Shown: positions 9,894-19,043 of the stretch, piece after piece
Position numbering within the stretch: position 1 is the first letter of the stretch
Layout of the letters: the number at the start of each line of letters is the position of its first letter
NCBI RefSeq assembly: GCF_900698955.1
Contig: NZ_LR217720.1
Span: 868,001-932,000 of the forward strand
DNA length: 64,000 nucleotides
Direction: 5' to 3'
Source of the DNA: Erwinia_E haradaeae_G
GTDB taxonomy: Bacteria > Pseudomonadota > Gammaproteobacteria > Enterobacterales > Enterobacteriaceae
The notes under the pieces: generated by a model
What the model was told of the DNA's origin: nothing
Databases searched by the model: none
Seen by the model: the letters and a program-made list of their open reading frames with translations, nothing else
Made by a program: the position numbers and the translations under genes

Positions 9894-11885
9894 ATGTTAG
9901 GAAAACTAACCCTAGATGCTATACCCATCCATGAACCTATTATTATGGTGACAATTGCCACTATTATTCTCAGTACCATCAGTATTGCGGGGGTAATTAG
10001 CTACCTTGGAAAATGGAAATACCTTTGGTACACATGGTTCACGTCTGTTGATCATAAAAAAATTGGTATTATGTATATAATTATGGCTTTTATCATGCTA
10101 TTCAGAGGTTTTGCTGATGCAATTATGATGCGTAGCCAACAAGTACTTGCCTCTTCTGGGGGGGCAGGTTTCTTACCAGCACACCACTACGATCAAATTT
10201 TTACTGCTCATGGTGTAATTATGATTTTCTTCGTCGCTATGCCATTTGTGGTTGGTTTAATGAATATTGCTATTCCATTACAAATTGGCGCACGAGATGT
10301 CGCATTCCCTTTCCTCAATAATGTGAGTTTTTGGTTAACAGTTGTAGGCGTCTTATTGATTAACTTATCACTTGGTATTGGTGAATTTGCACAAACTGGT
10401 TGGTTAGCTTATCCGCCATTATCTGGGCTAGAGTATAGCCCCGGTGTAGGTGTTGACTACTGGATATGGAGTCTACAAATTTCTGGTGTAGGAACGACCC
10501 TCACAGGAATTAACTTTATTGTCACTATCTTAAAAATGCGCACACTCGGTATGACTATGTTTAAAATGCCAGTCTTCACTTGGACATCTTTATGTACTAG
10601 CGTTCTAATTTTAGCAGCATTTCCCGTATTAACAGCCACATTGACATTACTTACATTAGATCGATACCTTGATTTCCATTTTTTTAGTAATGACATGGGC
10701 GGAAATATGATGATGTATGTAAACTTAATTTGGATTTGGGGTCATCCAGAGGTTTACATTCTTGTTTTACCAGTTTTTGGTATATTCTCAGAAGTAGTTG
10801 CTACTTTTTCTCACAAACGCTTGTTTGGTTATACTTCATTAGTTTGGGCAACGGTAGTGATCACTATTCTCTCTTTTATCGTATGGTTACACCACTTCTT
10901 TACCATGGGTGCTGGTGCCAACGTTAATGCTTTCTTTGGGATTATGACCATGATTATTGCTATACCTACTGGTGTAAAAATCTTTAATTGGTTATTCACA
11001 ATGTACCAAGGGCGCATTCAACTACATTCCGCTATGCTATGGACAATTGGTTTTTTAATAACTTTCTCTGTTGGTGGTATGACAGGTGTCTTATTAGCCA
11101 TACCAGGGGCGGATTTTGTACTGCATAATAGCTTGTTTTTAGTGGCTCACTTTCATAATGTCATTATTGGGGGTGTTGTTTTTGGTTGTTTTGCTGGAAT
11201 CACTTACTGGTTTCCAAAAGCATGTGGTTTTATACTAAATGAGACATGGGGAATTCGAGCATTCTGGTTCTGGATAATTGGTTTTTTTGTGTCCTTCCTA
11301 CCATTATATATATTAGGATTCATGGGTATGACACGTCGGCTTAGTCAGGATATTGATCCACAGTTTCATTTATTACTAGTAGTGGCTGCCAGTGGGGCCG
11401 CGCTTATCACCTGTGGAGTGATTTGTCAAGTGATTCAGTTTTATGTCACTATCCGTGATCGCATGCAGAATCGTGATCTCACTGGTGATCCATGGGGAGG
11501 TCGTACATTAGAGTGGTCTACTGCATCCCCTGCACCTTTCTATAACTTTGCTGTTCTGCCTCAAGTGAATGAACGTGATGCATTTTGGGATATGAAAGAA
11601 AAAAATAAGTGCAGCCCACAACCCCCGCAGTATGTTGACATTCACATGCCGAAAAATAGTTGCGCTGGTATAGTAATCGCATTTTTTAGCCTGATCTTTG
11701 GCTTTTCTGTCATCTGGCATATTTGGTGGATATCTATCCCATCATTTCTAAGTATTCTTCTATCTTGGGGGGCTAAAAGCTTCGATCAAGACATTGATTA
11801 CTACGTTCCTGTTGCAGAGATCGTAGCCATTGAAAAATTGCACTTTCATGAAATAAAAAAAAGTAGGATGCATCATGTCAACTGA
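9894..11885 (+). CDS. cyoB: CyoB, cytochrome bo3 oxidase subunit I
   Basis: Catalytic haem-copper subunit that oxidises ubiquinol and reduces oxygen while pumping protons. The ATG at 9894 gives 663 residues, exactly the E. coli length, and follows GAGGA; an in-frame ATG at 9870 would add eight unconserved residues. By alignment the haem b ligand in TAHGV (His106), the CuB and cross-linked residues in WGHPEVY (His284, Tyr288), HH333-334 and the pair in AHFHN (His419, His421) are all present. It overlaps cyoC by 11 bases. Very highly conserved, so the respiratory chain is probably functional. Confidence 0.98.
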   Translation: MLGKLTLDAIPIHEPIIMVTIATIILSTISIAGVISYLGKWKYLWYTWFTSVDHKKIGIMYIIMAFIMLFRGFADAIMMRSQQVLASSGGAGFLPAHHYDQIFTAHGVIMIFFVAMPFVVGLMNIAIPLQIGARDVAFPFLNNVSFWLTVVGVLLINLSLGIGEFAQTGWLAYPPLSGLEYSPGVGVDYWIWSLQISGVGTTLTGINFIVTILKMRTLGMTMFKMPVFTWTSLCTSVLILAAFPVLTATLTLLTLDRYLDFHFFSNDMGGNMMMYVNLIWIWGHPEVYILVLPVFGIFSEVVATFSHKRLFGYTSLVWATVVITILSFIVWLHHFFTMGAGANVNAFFGIMTMIIAIPTGVKIFNWLFTMYQGRIQLHSAMLWTIGFLITFSVGGMTGVLLAIPGADFVLHNSLFLVAHFHNVIIGGVVFGCFAGITYWFPKACGFILNETWGIRAFWFWIIGFFVSFLPLYILGFMGMTRRLSQDIDPQFHLLLVVAASGAALITCGVICQVIQFYVTIRDRMQNRDLTGDPWGGRTLEWSTASPAPFYNFAVLPQVNERDAFWDMKEKNKCSPQPPQYVDIHMPKNSCAGIVIAFFSLIFGFSVIWHIWWISIPSFLSILLSWGAKSFDQDIDYYVPVAEIVAIEKLHFHEIKKSRMHHVN

Positions 11886-12462
11886 AACTCTAAGTCCATG
11901 CCACAATGTAGGTACTAATAAAATATTTGGATTCTGGCTATACATAATGAGTGACTGCATTATTTTTGCAACACTTTTTGCCACATATGGTGTCATGGTT
12001 AATAATATTGCCAGCGGTCCTGCAGGTCGTGATTTTTTTAGCTTACCCTTTGTGTTATTAGAAACGTTCTTGCTTTTATTAAGTTCCATAACGCATGGGT
12101 TAGCCCTCATTCAGATGCATAATGGACATAAAAACGCAGTAATCGGATACCTAGGATTAACTTTTTTGTTAGGACTAGGGTTTATAGGAATGGAAATTTA
12201 TGAATTCCTACACCTTATTTCCCAAGGAGTAAGCCCTCAAATAAGCGGCTTTCTTTCTGGATTCTTTACTCTAGTTGGCACACATGGTTTACATGTGATA
12301 GCTGGCATGCTCTGGATGTTATTGCTGATGTTACAAGTAGCTATCAGAGGTCTTACATTAATTAATCGCACACGTCTTATGTGCCTTAGTCTCTTTTGGC
12401 ATTTTCTAGATATAATATGGATCTGTGTATTTACTATTGTGTATCTAATTGGGGAAATTTAA
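11875..12462 (+). CDS. cyoC: CyoC, cytochrome bo3 oxidase subunit III
   Basis: Five-helix membrane subunit that stabilises the oxidase core. 195 residues against 204 in E. coli; the shortening is in the His-rich N-terminal tail, which is largely lost. Conserved signatures include KIFGFWLYIMSDCIIF (about 16-31), FIGMEIYEF and GTHGLHV. The start overlaps the end of cyoB and its TAA overlaps the cyoD ATG by one base (TAATG), indicating coupled translation. Confidence 0.96.
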   Translation: MSTETLSPCHNVGTNKIFGFWLYIMSDCIIFATLFATYGVMVNNIASGPAGRDFFSLPFVLLETFLLLLSSITHGLALIQMHNGHKNAVIGYLGLTFLLGLGFIGMEIYEFLHLISQGVSPQISGFLSGFFTLVGTHGLHVIAGMLWMLLLMLQVAIRGLTLINRTRLMCLSLFWHFLDIIWICVFTIVYLIGEI

Positions 12463-12797
12463 TGAGTGATACTGTAAAAAAATACAATTGTATTCCTAAA
12501 GATCTCAAGTCTTACCTAATAGGTTTTCTTGTATCAGTTGTTTTAACAGTGATCCCTTTTTGGATGGTTATGAACCATATAGGATCACAGGCTGCTCTTC
12601 TATCTCTTGTACTGATCTGTGCCATCATGCAAATTATTATACATTTAGTATATTTTCTTCACCTAGACAGCAAATCAGAGGGCGGTTGGAATTTAATTGC
12701 TATATCATTTGCCACACTAATTATTCTGATTATTATCATCGGTTCATTGTGGATCATGTGGAATCTCAACTATAATATGAGAGCTTCTCTTCACTGA
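12462..12797 (+). CDS. cyoD: CyoD, cytochrome bo3 oxidase subunit IV
   Basis: Small three-helix subunit needed for assembly of the CuB site. The ATG at 12462 shares one base with the cyoC stop and follows GGGGAAA; it gives 111 residues against 109 in E. coli. The conserved tail GSLWIMWNLNYNM matches the family. A longer in-frame start at 12396 lies inside cyoC and adds unrelated residues. Confidence 0.95.
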   Translation: MSDTVKKYNCIPKDLKSYLIGFLVSVVLTVIPFWMVMNHIGSQAALLSLVLICAIMQIIIHLVYFLHLDSKSEGGWNLIAISFATLIILIIIIGSLWIMWNLNYNMRASLH

Positions 12798-12807
12798 AGA
12801 CATTAAA

Positions 12808-13716
12808 ATGATTAAACTATATATACAAGCCACAAAACCAGGCATCATTTTTGGCAACCTAATTTCCGTTATTGGAGGTTTTCTCTTAGCTTCTCAAGGT
12901 CATATTCACTACTCCCTACTTCTCTCCACAGTTACTGGTATGGCCTTCGTAATTGCATCTAGTTGTGTCTACAACAACTATATAGACCGCGATATTGATA
13001 AAAAAACTGAACGCACTAAGAACCGTGTATTAGCAAAAGGCCTCATCTCTTCACAATGTGGCCTGCTGTACGCTACTATACTGGGATTCATTGGCGTTAT
13101 AACTTTATATGTTGGTGTGAACGTACTAGCTATGTTAATAGCTATTATTGGATTTATTATTTATGTTGGTGTCTATAGCCTGTACATGAAGCGACACTCA
13201 ATTTATGGCACACTGATTGGAAGTTTGTCTGGAGCAACCCCACCAATTATTGGCTACGTTGCAGTATCTGGCCACTTAGAACCTATCAACCTCATTCTTC
13301 TAATTATATTTAGTCTATGGCAGATACCTCATTCCTATTCCATAGCTATTTTTCGACTACAGGATTATAAAAAAACCTGTATTCCTATTTTACCAGTAGT
13401 ACGAGGTGTGTTAACGACAAAACATCGTATTATTTTTTATATTATTGCATTTATTTTCGCTACGCTGCTTCTAACAATGTACGGGTATACTGGGTATAAG
13501 TATCTTGTTATTGTTTCTGCAGTAAATATTTTGTGGTTATGTATAGCTTTATCTGGCTATCACACCAAAAATAATGATATTTGGGCACGAAAGGTATTTC
13601 TTTTCTCTATTATAGCCATCACAACAATTAGTGTGATGATCTCCATTGACGGGACACGTGATCATCAAAAAACTATTTTTTATCTTAATGACAAGATGCT
13701 TCACAATAAAAATTAA
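12808..13716 (+). CDS. cyoE: CyoE, haem O synthase (protohaem IX farnesyltransferase)
   Basis: Transfers a farnesyl group from farnesyl diphosphate to haem B, making the haem O that CyoB binds. A UbiA-family membrane prenyltransferase of 302 residues with about eight or nine helices. The Asp-rich motif NNYIDRDIDKKTERTKNR (about 57-74) for diphosphate-Mg binding is intact and a second conserved stretch (RLQDYKK) is present. Last cyo gene, 10 bases after cyoD. The C-terminus is somewhat longer and more polar than in E. coli. Confidence 0.95.
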   Translation: MIKLYIQATKPGIIFGNLISVIGGFLLASQGHIHYSLLLSTVTGMAFVIASSCVYNNYIDRDIDKKTERTKNRVLAKGLISSQCGLLYATILGFIGVITLYVGVNVLAMLIAIIGFIIYVGVYSLYMKRHSIYGTLIGSLSGATPPIIGYVAVSGHLEPINLILLIIFSLWQIPHSYSIAIFRLQDYKKTCIPILPVVRGVLTTKHRIIFYIIAFIFATLLLTMYGYTGYKYLVIVSAVNILWLCIALSGYHTKNNDIWARKVFLFSIIAITTISVMISIDGTRDHQKTIFYLNDKMLHNKN

Positions 13717-13831
13717 TAGATAATGTAATATTGTAATTATTGTATAGTATAAAAATCATTTTGTATTTTACTAAAATTTTCAATATAATCACATCTAATG
13801 ACAATCACGAAATAGTATTGAGCATCTAATC

Positions 13832-15190
13832 ATGTCGGATCATAAAATGACTACAGTTGAGTTATATGCTAGCTGGGGGCTTGGAATAGTCTTCTCACTG
13901 CGCATGCTAGGTATGTTTATGGTCTTACCCATTCTCACTACATATGGGACACAATTTCATGATGCCAATGAAACACTAACAGGCATAGCTATTGGTATAT
14001 ATGGTGTATCTCAAGCTATTTTTCAAATTCCCATCGGGATGCTTTCTGATCGATTTGGACGTAAACCATTAATTATTAGCGGTTTATGCATTTTCGCTAT
14101 TGGTAGCGTGATCGCTGCGCTAACGCAATCTATCTGGGGTATTATACTAGGGCGCGCTTTACAGGGAGCCGGTGCAATAGCGGCGGCAGTTATGGCTTTG
14201 TTATCTGACCTAACACGTGAACAAAACTACACTAAAGCCATGAGTGTTATTGGAATTAGCTTTGGTGTTACCTTTGCTATCGCTATAGTACTTGGCCCGA
14301 TCATTACTCATAAATTTGGTCTGCAAGAACTTTTCTGGATAATCTCTATCCTTGCTGTGCTAGCAATCTTCGTGACACTATTTATTGTACCGTCAACATC
14401 CACGCAAATTTTTAACCGTGAATCTAAGGTCGTCACAAGTAATTTGCGCTACGTTATTACTGATAGCAATCTTACTAAACTTAATATGAGCGTACTCTGC
14501 CTACACGTTCTACTAATGTCCAGTTTTATCACTATACCAACTCAATTAATACAAATAGGATGGCTCGCTCACGAGCATTGGAAAGTTTACTTCTTCGCTA
14601 TGTTAATGGCTTTAGCAATCGCTACACCATTGCTAATCTATGCTGAAATAAAACGTAAGATGAAAAATATTTTTATCTCCTGTATAGGTTTAATGCTTTT
14701 CACTGAAACGCTATTGTGGGCGGTGAATAACTCTATATGGGTACTTTTTATAGGTCTGGAACTTTTTCTAATCGGTTTTAATCTGATGGAAGCTATGCTA
14801 CCGTCATTAGTTAGTAAACAATCTCGTGCTGGTTACAAAGGAACGGCGATGGGCGTATACACTACTAGTCAATGCATTGGTGTAGCTATTGGAGGTGGCA
14901 TTAGCGGATGGATGCTGGGGCACGTAGGTCCTCATGGCGTATTTTTATTTAACGTTTTGATAACATTAGCGTGGTTTGGCATGAGCTTTAGCCTGAAAGA
15001 GCCTCTTTATCTCAGTAGCTTACGATTTACCCTTAAAGATTCCGCAGAAAAATTTCCGCTAGAAGCGTATCTCAAAAAACAAGAAGGTGTATTTGATCTA
15101 TTAATCCTTCCAGAAGAACATAGCATGTATATGAAAGTTGATGATCAAGTGATAAATAGAGCTACAATAGAAAACTTACTCTCTAAGTAA
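13832..15190 (+). CDS. yajR: YajR, major facilitator superfamily transporter
   Basis: A twelve-helix MFS transporter with the motif-A loop DRFGRKP (about 74-80) between helices 2 and 3 and a C-terminal ferredoxin-like cytoplasmic (YAM) domain (about 385-452), which is diagnostic of YajR. 452 residues; E. coli YajR is about 454. The substrate is unknown in the family. In E. coli it also lies next to cyoE on the same strand, so the link is ancestral; here 115 bases separate them. Confidence 0.94.
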   Translation: MSDHKMTTVELYASWGLGIVFSLRMLGMFMVLPILTTYGTQFHDANETLTGIAIGIYGVSQAIFQIPIGMLSDRFGRKPLIISGLCIFAIGSVIAALTQSIWGIILGRALQGAGAIAAAVMALLSDLTREQNYTKAMSVIGISFGVTFAIAIVLGPIITHKFGLQELFWIISILAVLAIFVTLFIVPSTSTQIFNRESKVVTSNLRYVITDSNLTKLNMSVLCLHVLLMSSFITIPTQLIQIGWLAHEHWKVYFFAMLMALAIATPLLIYAEIKRKMKNIFISCIGLMLFTETLLWAVNNSIWVLFIGLELFLIGFNLMEAMLPSLVSKQSRAGYKGTAMGVYTTSQCIGVAIGGGISGWMLGHVGPHGVFLFNVLITLAWFGMSFSLKEPLYLSSLRFTLKDSAEKFPLEAYLKKQEGVFDLLILPEEHSMYMKVDDQVINRATIENLLSK

Positions 15191-15665
15191 AGACACTGTC
15201 ATCACCTGAATGACCCAACTAATTTTGTTTACAATACATGATTAACATAATCAAAATATTTATCTGCCTGTAAAATACAGGCTATCGTTACTCGTCTATT
15301 ACCAGTAATCTGCCGCAAAAATAAAATTATATAGTCTTATCTTAACAATAAACACCAATTCAAATCAATACACCTTGAGACATATGCAATATCAATCTAT
15401 AATGTCAATTTAATATGATTGTTGCATTTTAACAAAATCATGATGTGATACTGGGAAAAAATGCATGATGGATGTCATTTGAGCATATATATCCATACAG
15501 GTTCTAACAGTACACAATCTTCACCATGGTTCTACTTTCAATCCCTGATTCTCTTGTACACAAAGCACTAAAGTAAAACAACCATGTAACAAAATTTAAC
15601 ACTATATAATATTCGTCTTACCAGACTCATATATTTCACATTCAATATACATTCAGGAGTATTAG
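15191..15665. other. Spacer between yajR and mdh
   Basis: 475 bases. Holds one clear hairpin (15266-15282, listed separately) and presumably the mdh promoter. Nothing else recognised. Confidence 0.7.
15266..15282 (+). terminator. Perfect hairpin downstream of yajR
   Basis: GCCTGTA-AAA-TACAGGC, a perfect 7-bp stem with a 3-base loop, 75 bases after the yajR stop. There is no U-tract on either side, so it may be a 3'-end stabiliser or a Rho-assisted end rather than a classical terminator. Confidence 0.5.
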
Positions 15666-16604
15666 ATGAAAATCGCCATCCTTGGTGCAGCAGGAGGTAT
15701 TGGACAATCTTTATCTTTACTGCTTAAACTTCAGCTACCGAAAAATAGCGAGCTATCTCTATACGATGTCTCATCTGTTACCCCAGGAATTGCTATTGAT
15801 TTAAGTCATATACCTACTTCCATTGATGTTCATGGATTTAGCGGAAATGACCCTGCCTTAGCACTAAAAGATGCTGATATAGTATTAATTACTGCTGGCT
15901 TTGCTAGAAAGCCAGGTATGGATCGTTCTGATCTATTTAAACTTAATGCAAGTATTATTTACACTTTAATGGAGCAGGTGGCCATAAATAGCCCACAAGC
16001 CCTGATAGCCATCATTACAAATCCAGTGAATACAACTGTTCCCATTGCTGCTGAGGTTCTCAAAAAAGAAAAAGTATATAACAAAAATAAACTTTTTGGA
16101 GTCACTACATTAGATGTAATACGCGCTAATACTTTTGTTTCTGCGTTAATAGATAAAACTCCAGAAGAATTAAATATCCCAGTTATTGGAGGTCACTCAG
16201 GTGTTACCATTCTCCCCCTCTTATCTCAAATTAATAATGGTATTAAATTAAATACAACGCAAATTCATGATGTCACATATTGTGTTCAAACTGCAGGCAC
16301 AAAAGTTCTTGAGGCAAAATCTGGTGGTGGCTCTGCAACGCTCTCTATGGCATATGCGGCTACGTCTTTTTGCCTTTCTTTAGTACGCGCATTAAACGGT
16401 GAGAATCACATTCTTGAATATGCATACGTGGAAGGCACGGGAGAATATGCTCGTTTCTTCTCGCAACCTCTTATACTAGGTAAAAACGGCATTACTGAAT
16501 ATCTCTCAATTGGTATATTGAGCGAATTTGAAATGTGTGCGCTAAATAATATGTTAGATCAACTGAAATATGACATTAAAATAGGGGAAGAATTTGTTAA
16601 ATAA
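15666..16604 (+). CDS. mdh: Malate dehydrogenase (NAD)
   Basis: Interconverts malate and oxaloacetate with NAD in the TCA cycle. 312 residues, the E. coli length. The Rossmann motif GAAGGIG (7-13), substrate-binding Arg81, Arg87 and Arg153, Asn119, and the catalytic pair Asp150/His177 (in GGHSGV) are all present. AGGAGT six bases before ATG supports the start. Monocistronic, as in E. coli. Confidence 0.97.
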   Translation: MKIAILGAAGGIGQSLSLLLKLQLPKNSELSLYDVSSVTPGIAIDLSHIPTSIDVHGFSGNDPALALKDADIVLITAGFARKPGMDRSDLFKLNASIIYTLMEQVAINSPQALIAIITNPVNTTVPIAAEVLKKEKVYNKNKLFGVTTLDVIRANTFVSALIDKTPEELNIPVIGGHSGVTILPLLSQINNGIKLNTTQIHDVTYCVQTAGTKVLEAKSGGGSATLSMAYAATSFCLSLVRALNGENHILEYAYVEGTGEYARFFSQPLILGKNGITEYLSIGILSEFEMCALNNMLDQLKYDIKIGEEFVK

Positions 16605-16690
16605 ATAATACTGACATCATGCCACTCTACGAGTACTTATAAAAATCTTAGAGTTATCACTTACTAAAATAACTAGCACAAATCTAATAT

Positions 16691-16733
16691 TTATTCTAGG
16701 AACGGGTAACAACATGATACGTTCCTAGAATAA
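16691..16733. repeat. 14-bp perfect inverted repeat between mdh and ycaR
   Basis: TTATTCTAGGAACG (16691-16704) pairs exactly with CGTTCCTAGAATAA (16720-16733) across a 15-base loop. It begins 86 bases after the mdh stop. No U-run follows on either strand, so it is not a standard intrinsic terminator. It may be a 3'-end element of mdh or a DNA-level palindrome. Confidence 0.7.
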
Positions 16734-16793
16734 TACTATTCAGAGTTATGCCGCTCTGATGTTCTTACACTAACTATAATGGGTTGGTAAAAC

Positions 16794-16970
16794 ATGCATC
16801 CTCTTCTTCTTGATCTCATAGCGTGTCCAATTTGTTACAAACAGTTAACACTCTCTCATTCTACAGAGAAATTAGAACTCATTTGTCATTCTGACATGGT
16901 CTCCTATCCTATTCGAGAGGGAATTCCCGTTCTCCTTACCGATAAAGCCTGTCCAATAACATCAACATAG
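16794..16970 (+). CDS. ycaR: YcaR, Trm112-like small zinc-binding protein
   Basis: A 58-residue protein matching E. coli YcaR (60 residues), with the pattern LLDLIACPIC near the N-terminus, LICHSDMVSYPIREGIPVLL in the middle and Cys at 11, 14 and 31. The family (UPF0434/Trm112-like) often sits beside kdsB; its role is unsettled. Only 8 bases separate it from kdsB, as in the E. coli ycaR-kdsB pair. The Shine-Dalgarno is weak. Confidence 0.9.
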   Translation: MHPLLLDLIACPICYKQLTLSHSTEKLELICHSDMVSYPIREGIPVLLTDKACPITST

Positions 16971-16978
16971 GACTATCC

Positions 16979-17719
16979 ATGAAGTTTATTGTTATTATTC
17001 CGGCACGTTTTTCTTCTCAAAGAATGCCAGGAAAGCCATTATCTTACTTGCATGGTAAACCGATGGTTTTACATGTAGTAGAGAAAGCTTTAAGATCTGG
17101 TGCTCAGAAAGTCATTGTCGCCACCGATCATACTGATATAGCATGTCTCATGCATGCTTACAACATAGAGGTCTGTATGACTCGACAAAACCATCAATCT
17201 GGTACTGAACGCTTGTCTGAGGTTGTCGATTTTTATCATTTTTCTGACGAAACGATTATCGTCAATGTACAGGGTGATGAACCTATGATACCTCCAGCAC
17301 TTATCAGCCAGGTAGCGGAAAATCTCTCTCGGCATAATGTGCGCATAGCTACGTTGGCGACACAGATTCTTTCCACGCAAGAATCACACAGCCCTCATGT
17401 AGTTAAAGTAGTACGTAACATACAAGGATATGCTCTTTATTTTTCTCGTTCCTTGATTCCATGGAGTCAAGAGCATGGTACTATAAAAAAATATCACATG
17501 AACAACCAATTTCTACGTCATATTGGAATATATAGCTATTATGCTGGATTTATTCGTCGCTATGTCAGATGGGAGACAAGTTTATTGGAAAGATATGAAA
17601 ACCTAGAGCAATTACGAGTATTATGGTATGGAGAAAAAATACACGTTGACATTGCAAAAGTGCACCCTGAAACTTCTGTAGATACAGAAGAAGACCTCAT
17701 ATACCTAAACAAACAATAA
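16979..17719 (+). CDS. kdsB: KdsB, CMP-Kdo synthetase
   Basis: Activates Kdo with CTP to give CMP-Kdo, the donor for the inner LPS core. 246 residues (E. coli 248) with the nucleotidyltransferase signature PARFSSQRMPGKPL (8-21) and the metal-binding NVQGDEPMI segment (about 98-106). Together with lpxK, msbA, lptF and lptG in this window it indicates continued LPS production. Transcribed with ycaR. Confidence 0.96.
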   Translation: MKFIVIIPARFSSQRMPGKPLSYLHGKPMVLHVVEKALRSGAQKVIVATDHTDIACLMHAYNIEVCMTRQNHQSGTERLSEVVDFYHFSDETIIVNVQGDEPMIPPALISQVAENLSRHNVRIATLATQILSTQESHSPHVVKVVRNIQGYALYFSRSLIPWSQEHGTIKKYHMNNQFLRHIGIYSYYAGFIRRYVRWETSLLERYENLEQLRVLWYGEKIHVDIAKVHPETSVDTEEDLIYLNKQ

Positions 17720-18142
17720 CCATCTATGACAAGTAAATCTTTTGCAATATAGATTTTATCTCATATAACAATAATACCCTGACTCATAAAAACTCTTATG
17801 TCTCCATTATAGTTAGATGCACTATAATAAGCCTGGCGATATTCTGACTACATGCAATGAGCAGCAATATGTATTGATTCCTCTCTGTTTTATTAAGCAT
17901 AAAACTATATTTTAATCAGAAGAAATCGTCATCCTAACCTGTTGCTTTACTATAGAGCACGTTCTCATAGAAATCCAAATATACTGATGTTTATCATATA
18001 TAATGATACACACCACCCCTTGCTGATGATCAATATATAAATATTTTGTAAAACACACCTCCTTGTGATAAACTCTCCCATTTTAATTACAATATTGCCA
18101 TTCAGACATAGGTTTGCTTATTTTGGATGTTGAGGGATACCA
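17720..18142. other. Spacer between kdsB and zinc-finger gene
   Basis: 423 AT-rich bases between convergent genes. Apart from a 6-bp hairpin ATACCA-TTAT-TGGTAT (18137-18152) that spans the stop codon of the next gene, I see nothing in it. Confidence 0.65.
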
Positions 18143-18361
18143 TTATTGGTATTGCCGACCTAACCTTTGTTTCATTTCTCTCTGGTATTTATTATAATCA
18201 TCCCCACATTCTGCTGAACAAAATGCCGTGTCTACGACAATCGCTTCCTCCTTACACCAAATGCATTTCCCATTAGGACTTTGCAGGCTTTTTTCTCGGG
18301 CAGATAGCGCTGCTTTAATGATATCCTGTTCACGCTTTTGAGCTAAATCTGCTTCATCCAT
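18143..18361 (-). CDS. Small DksA/TraR-like zinc-finger protein
   Basis: A 72-residue protein. An N-terminal acidic/basic helix (starts MDEADLAQKREQ) is followed by a four-cysteine cluster C33-x2-C36 ... C48-x3-C52 and a basic C-terminal helix. This layout resembles the small DksA/TraR-like zinc proteins common in phages and enterobacteria, but I cannot match a specific E. coli gene. ATG at 18361 follows AGGAG by six bases; an upstream TTG overlaps that site. It stands alone in a large AT-rich region, with codons and composition clearly coding. Possible origin in an old prophage; the function (RNA polymerase binding is one option) is not shown. Confidence 0.75.
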   Translation of the reverse strand: MDEADLAQKREQDIIKAALSAREKSLQSPNGKCIWCKEEAIVVDTAFCSAECGDDYNKYQREMKQRLGRQYQ

Positions 18362-19043
18362 TATCAACTCCTATATAAATTTACGTATTGGAATGTTATT
18401 ACATCCCTCTAATACCCATAAAATCTATGGCATTATAACCTATATTCACAAATCATATTCCGTGTACATTAAATCAGGTGAGGTGTTCTTCTTTAACATA
18501 AGAAAACACAGCAAGGAGCTCTCTATATAAAATAAGGCGAAATATTTGGATAGATTCAGATCGCAAACACAAACGCACTAAAGTAAAATCATGATATAAA
18601 GAAGTTATCATACAAGAACACCCAACTTCATTCGCTGTATTAAAATTCAATATATGTTGGATGAGAGATATTTTAATCCCTCTAATTATATACAGCCATA
18701 TTAGATAGTAATACTAGCCTGAGTACATTCTAGAGAATTATAAGATCATCTATAGATATACTGAGGAGACTCACTACTATATAACACGCTTTTTATCTGT
18801 CAGGAAGACTTCGTTATATAGCGCACTAACTTATTAAATAAAAAATAGAAATGCATGCAAAGTATTTTACTAAAATTTCTAGTTATACTACATACTATGT
18901 GTATTTATGCATCATTCATTCATTACTTATAGTAGGATGGACCATTAGGTTATCAATTGTATAACGTACATCACCCCTTGAAGCTATAGAACGCTATTAT
19001 TAACAATTATTGATTTTTAATATTTATTGAGATTATATCATCT
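18362..19043. other. Spacer between zinc-finger gene and suhB
   Basis: 682 AT-rich bases between divergent genes; presumably holds both promoters. No RNA gene, ORF or strong hairpin recognised. Confidence 0.65.
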
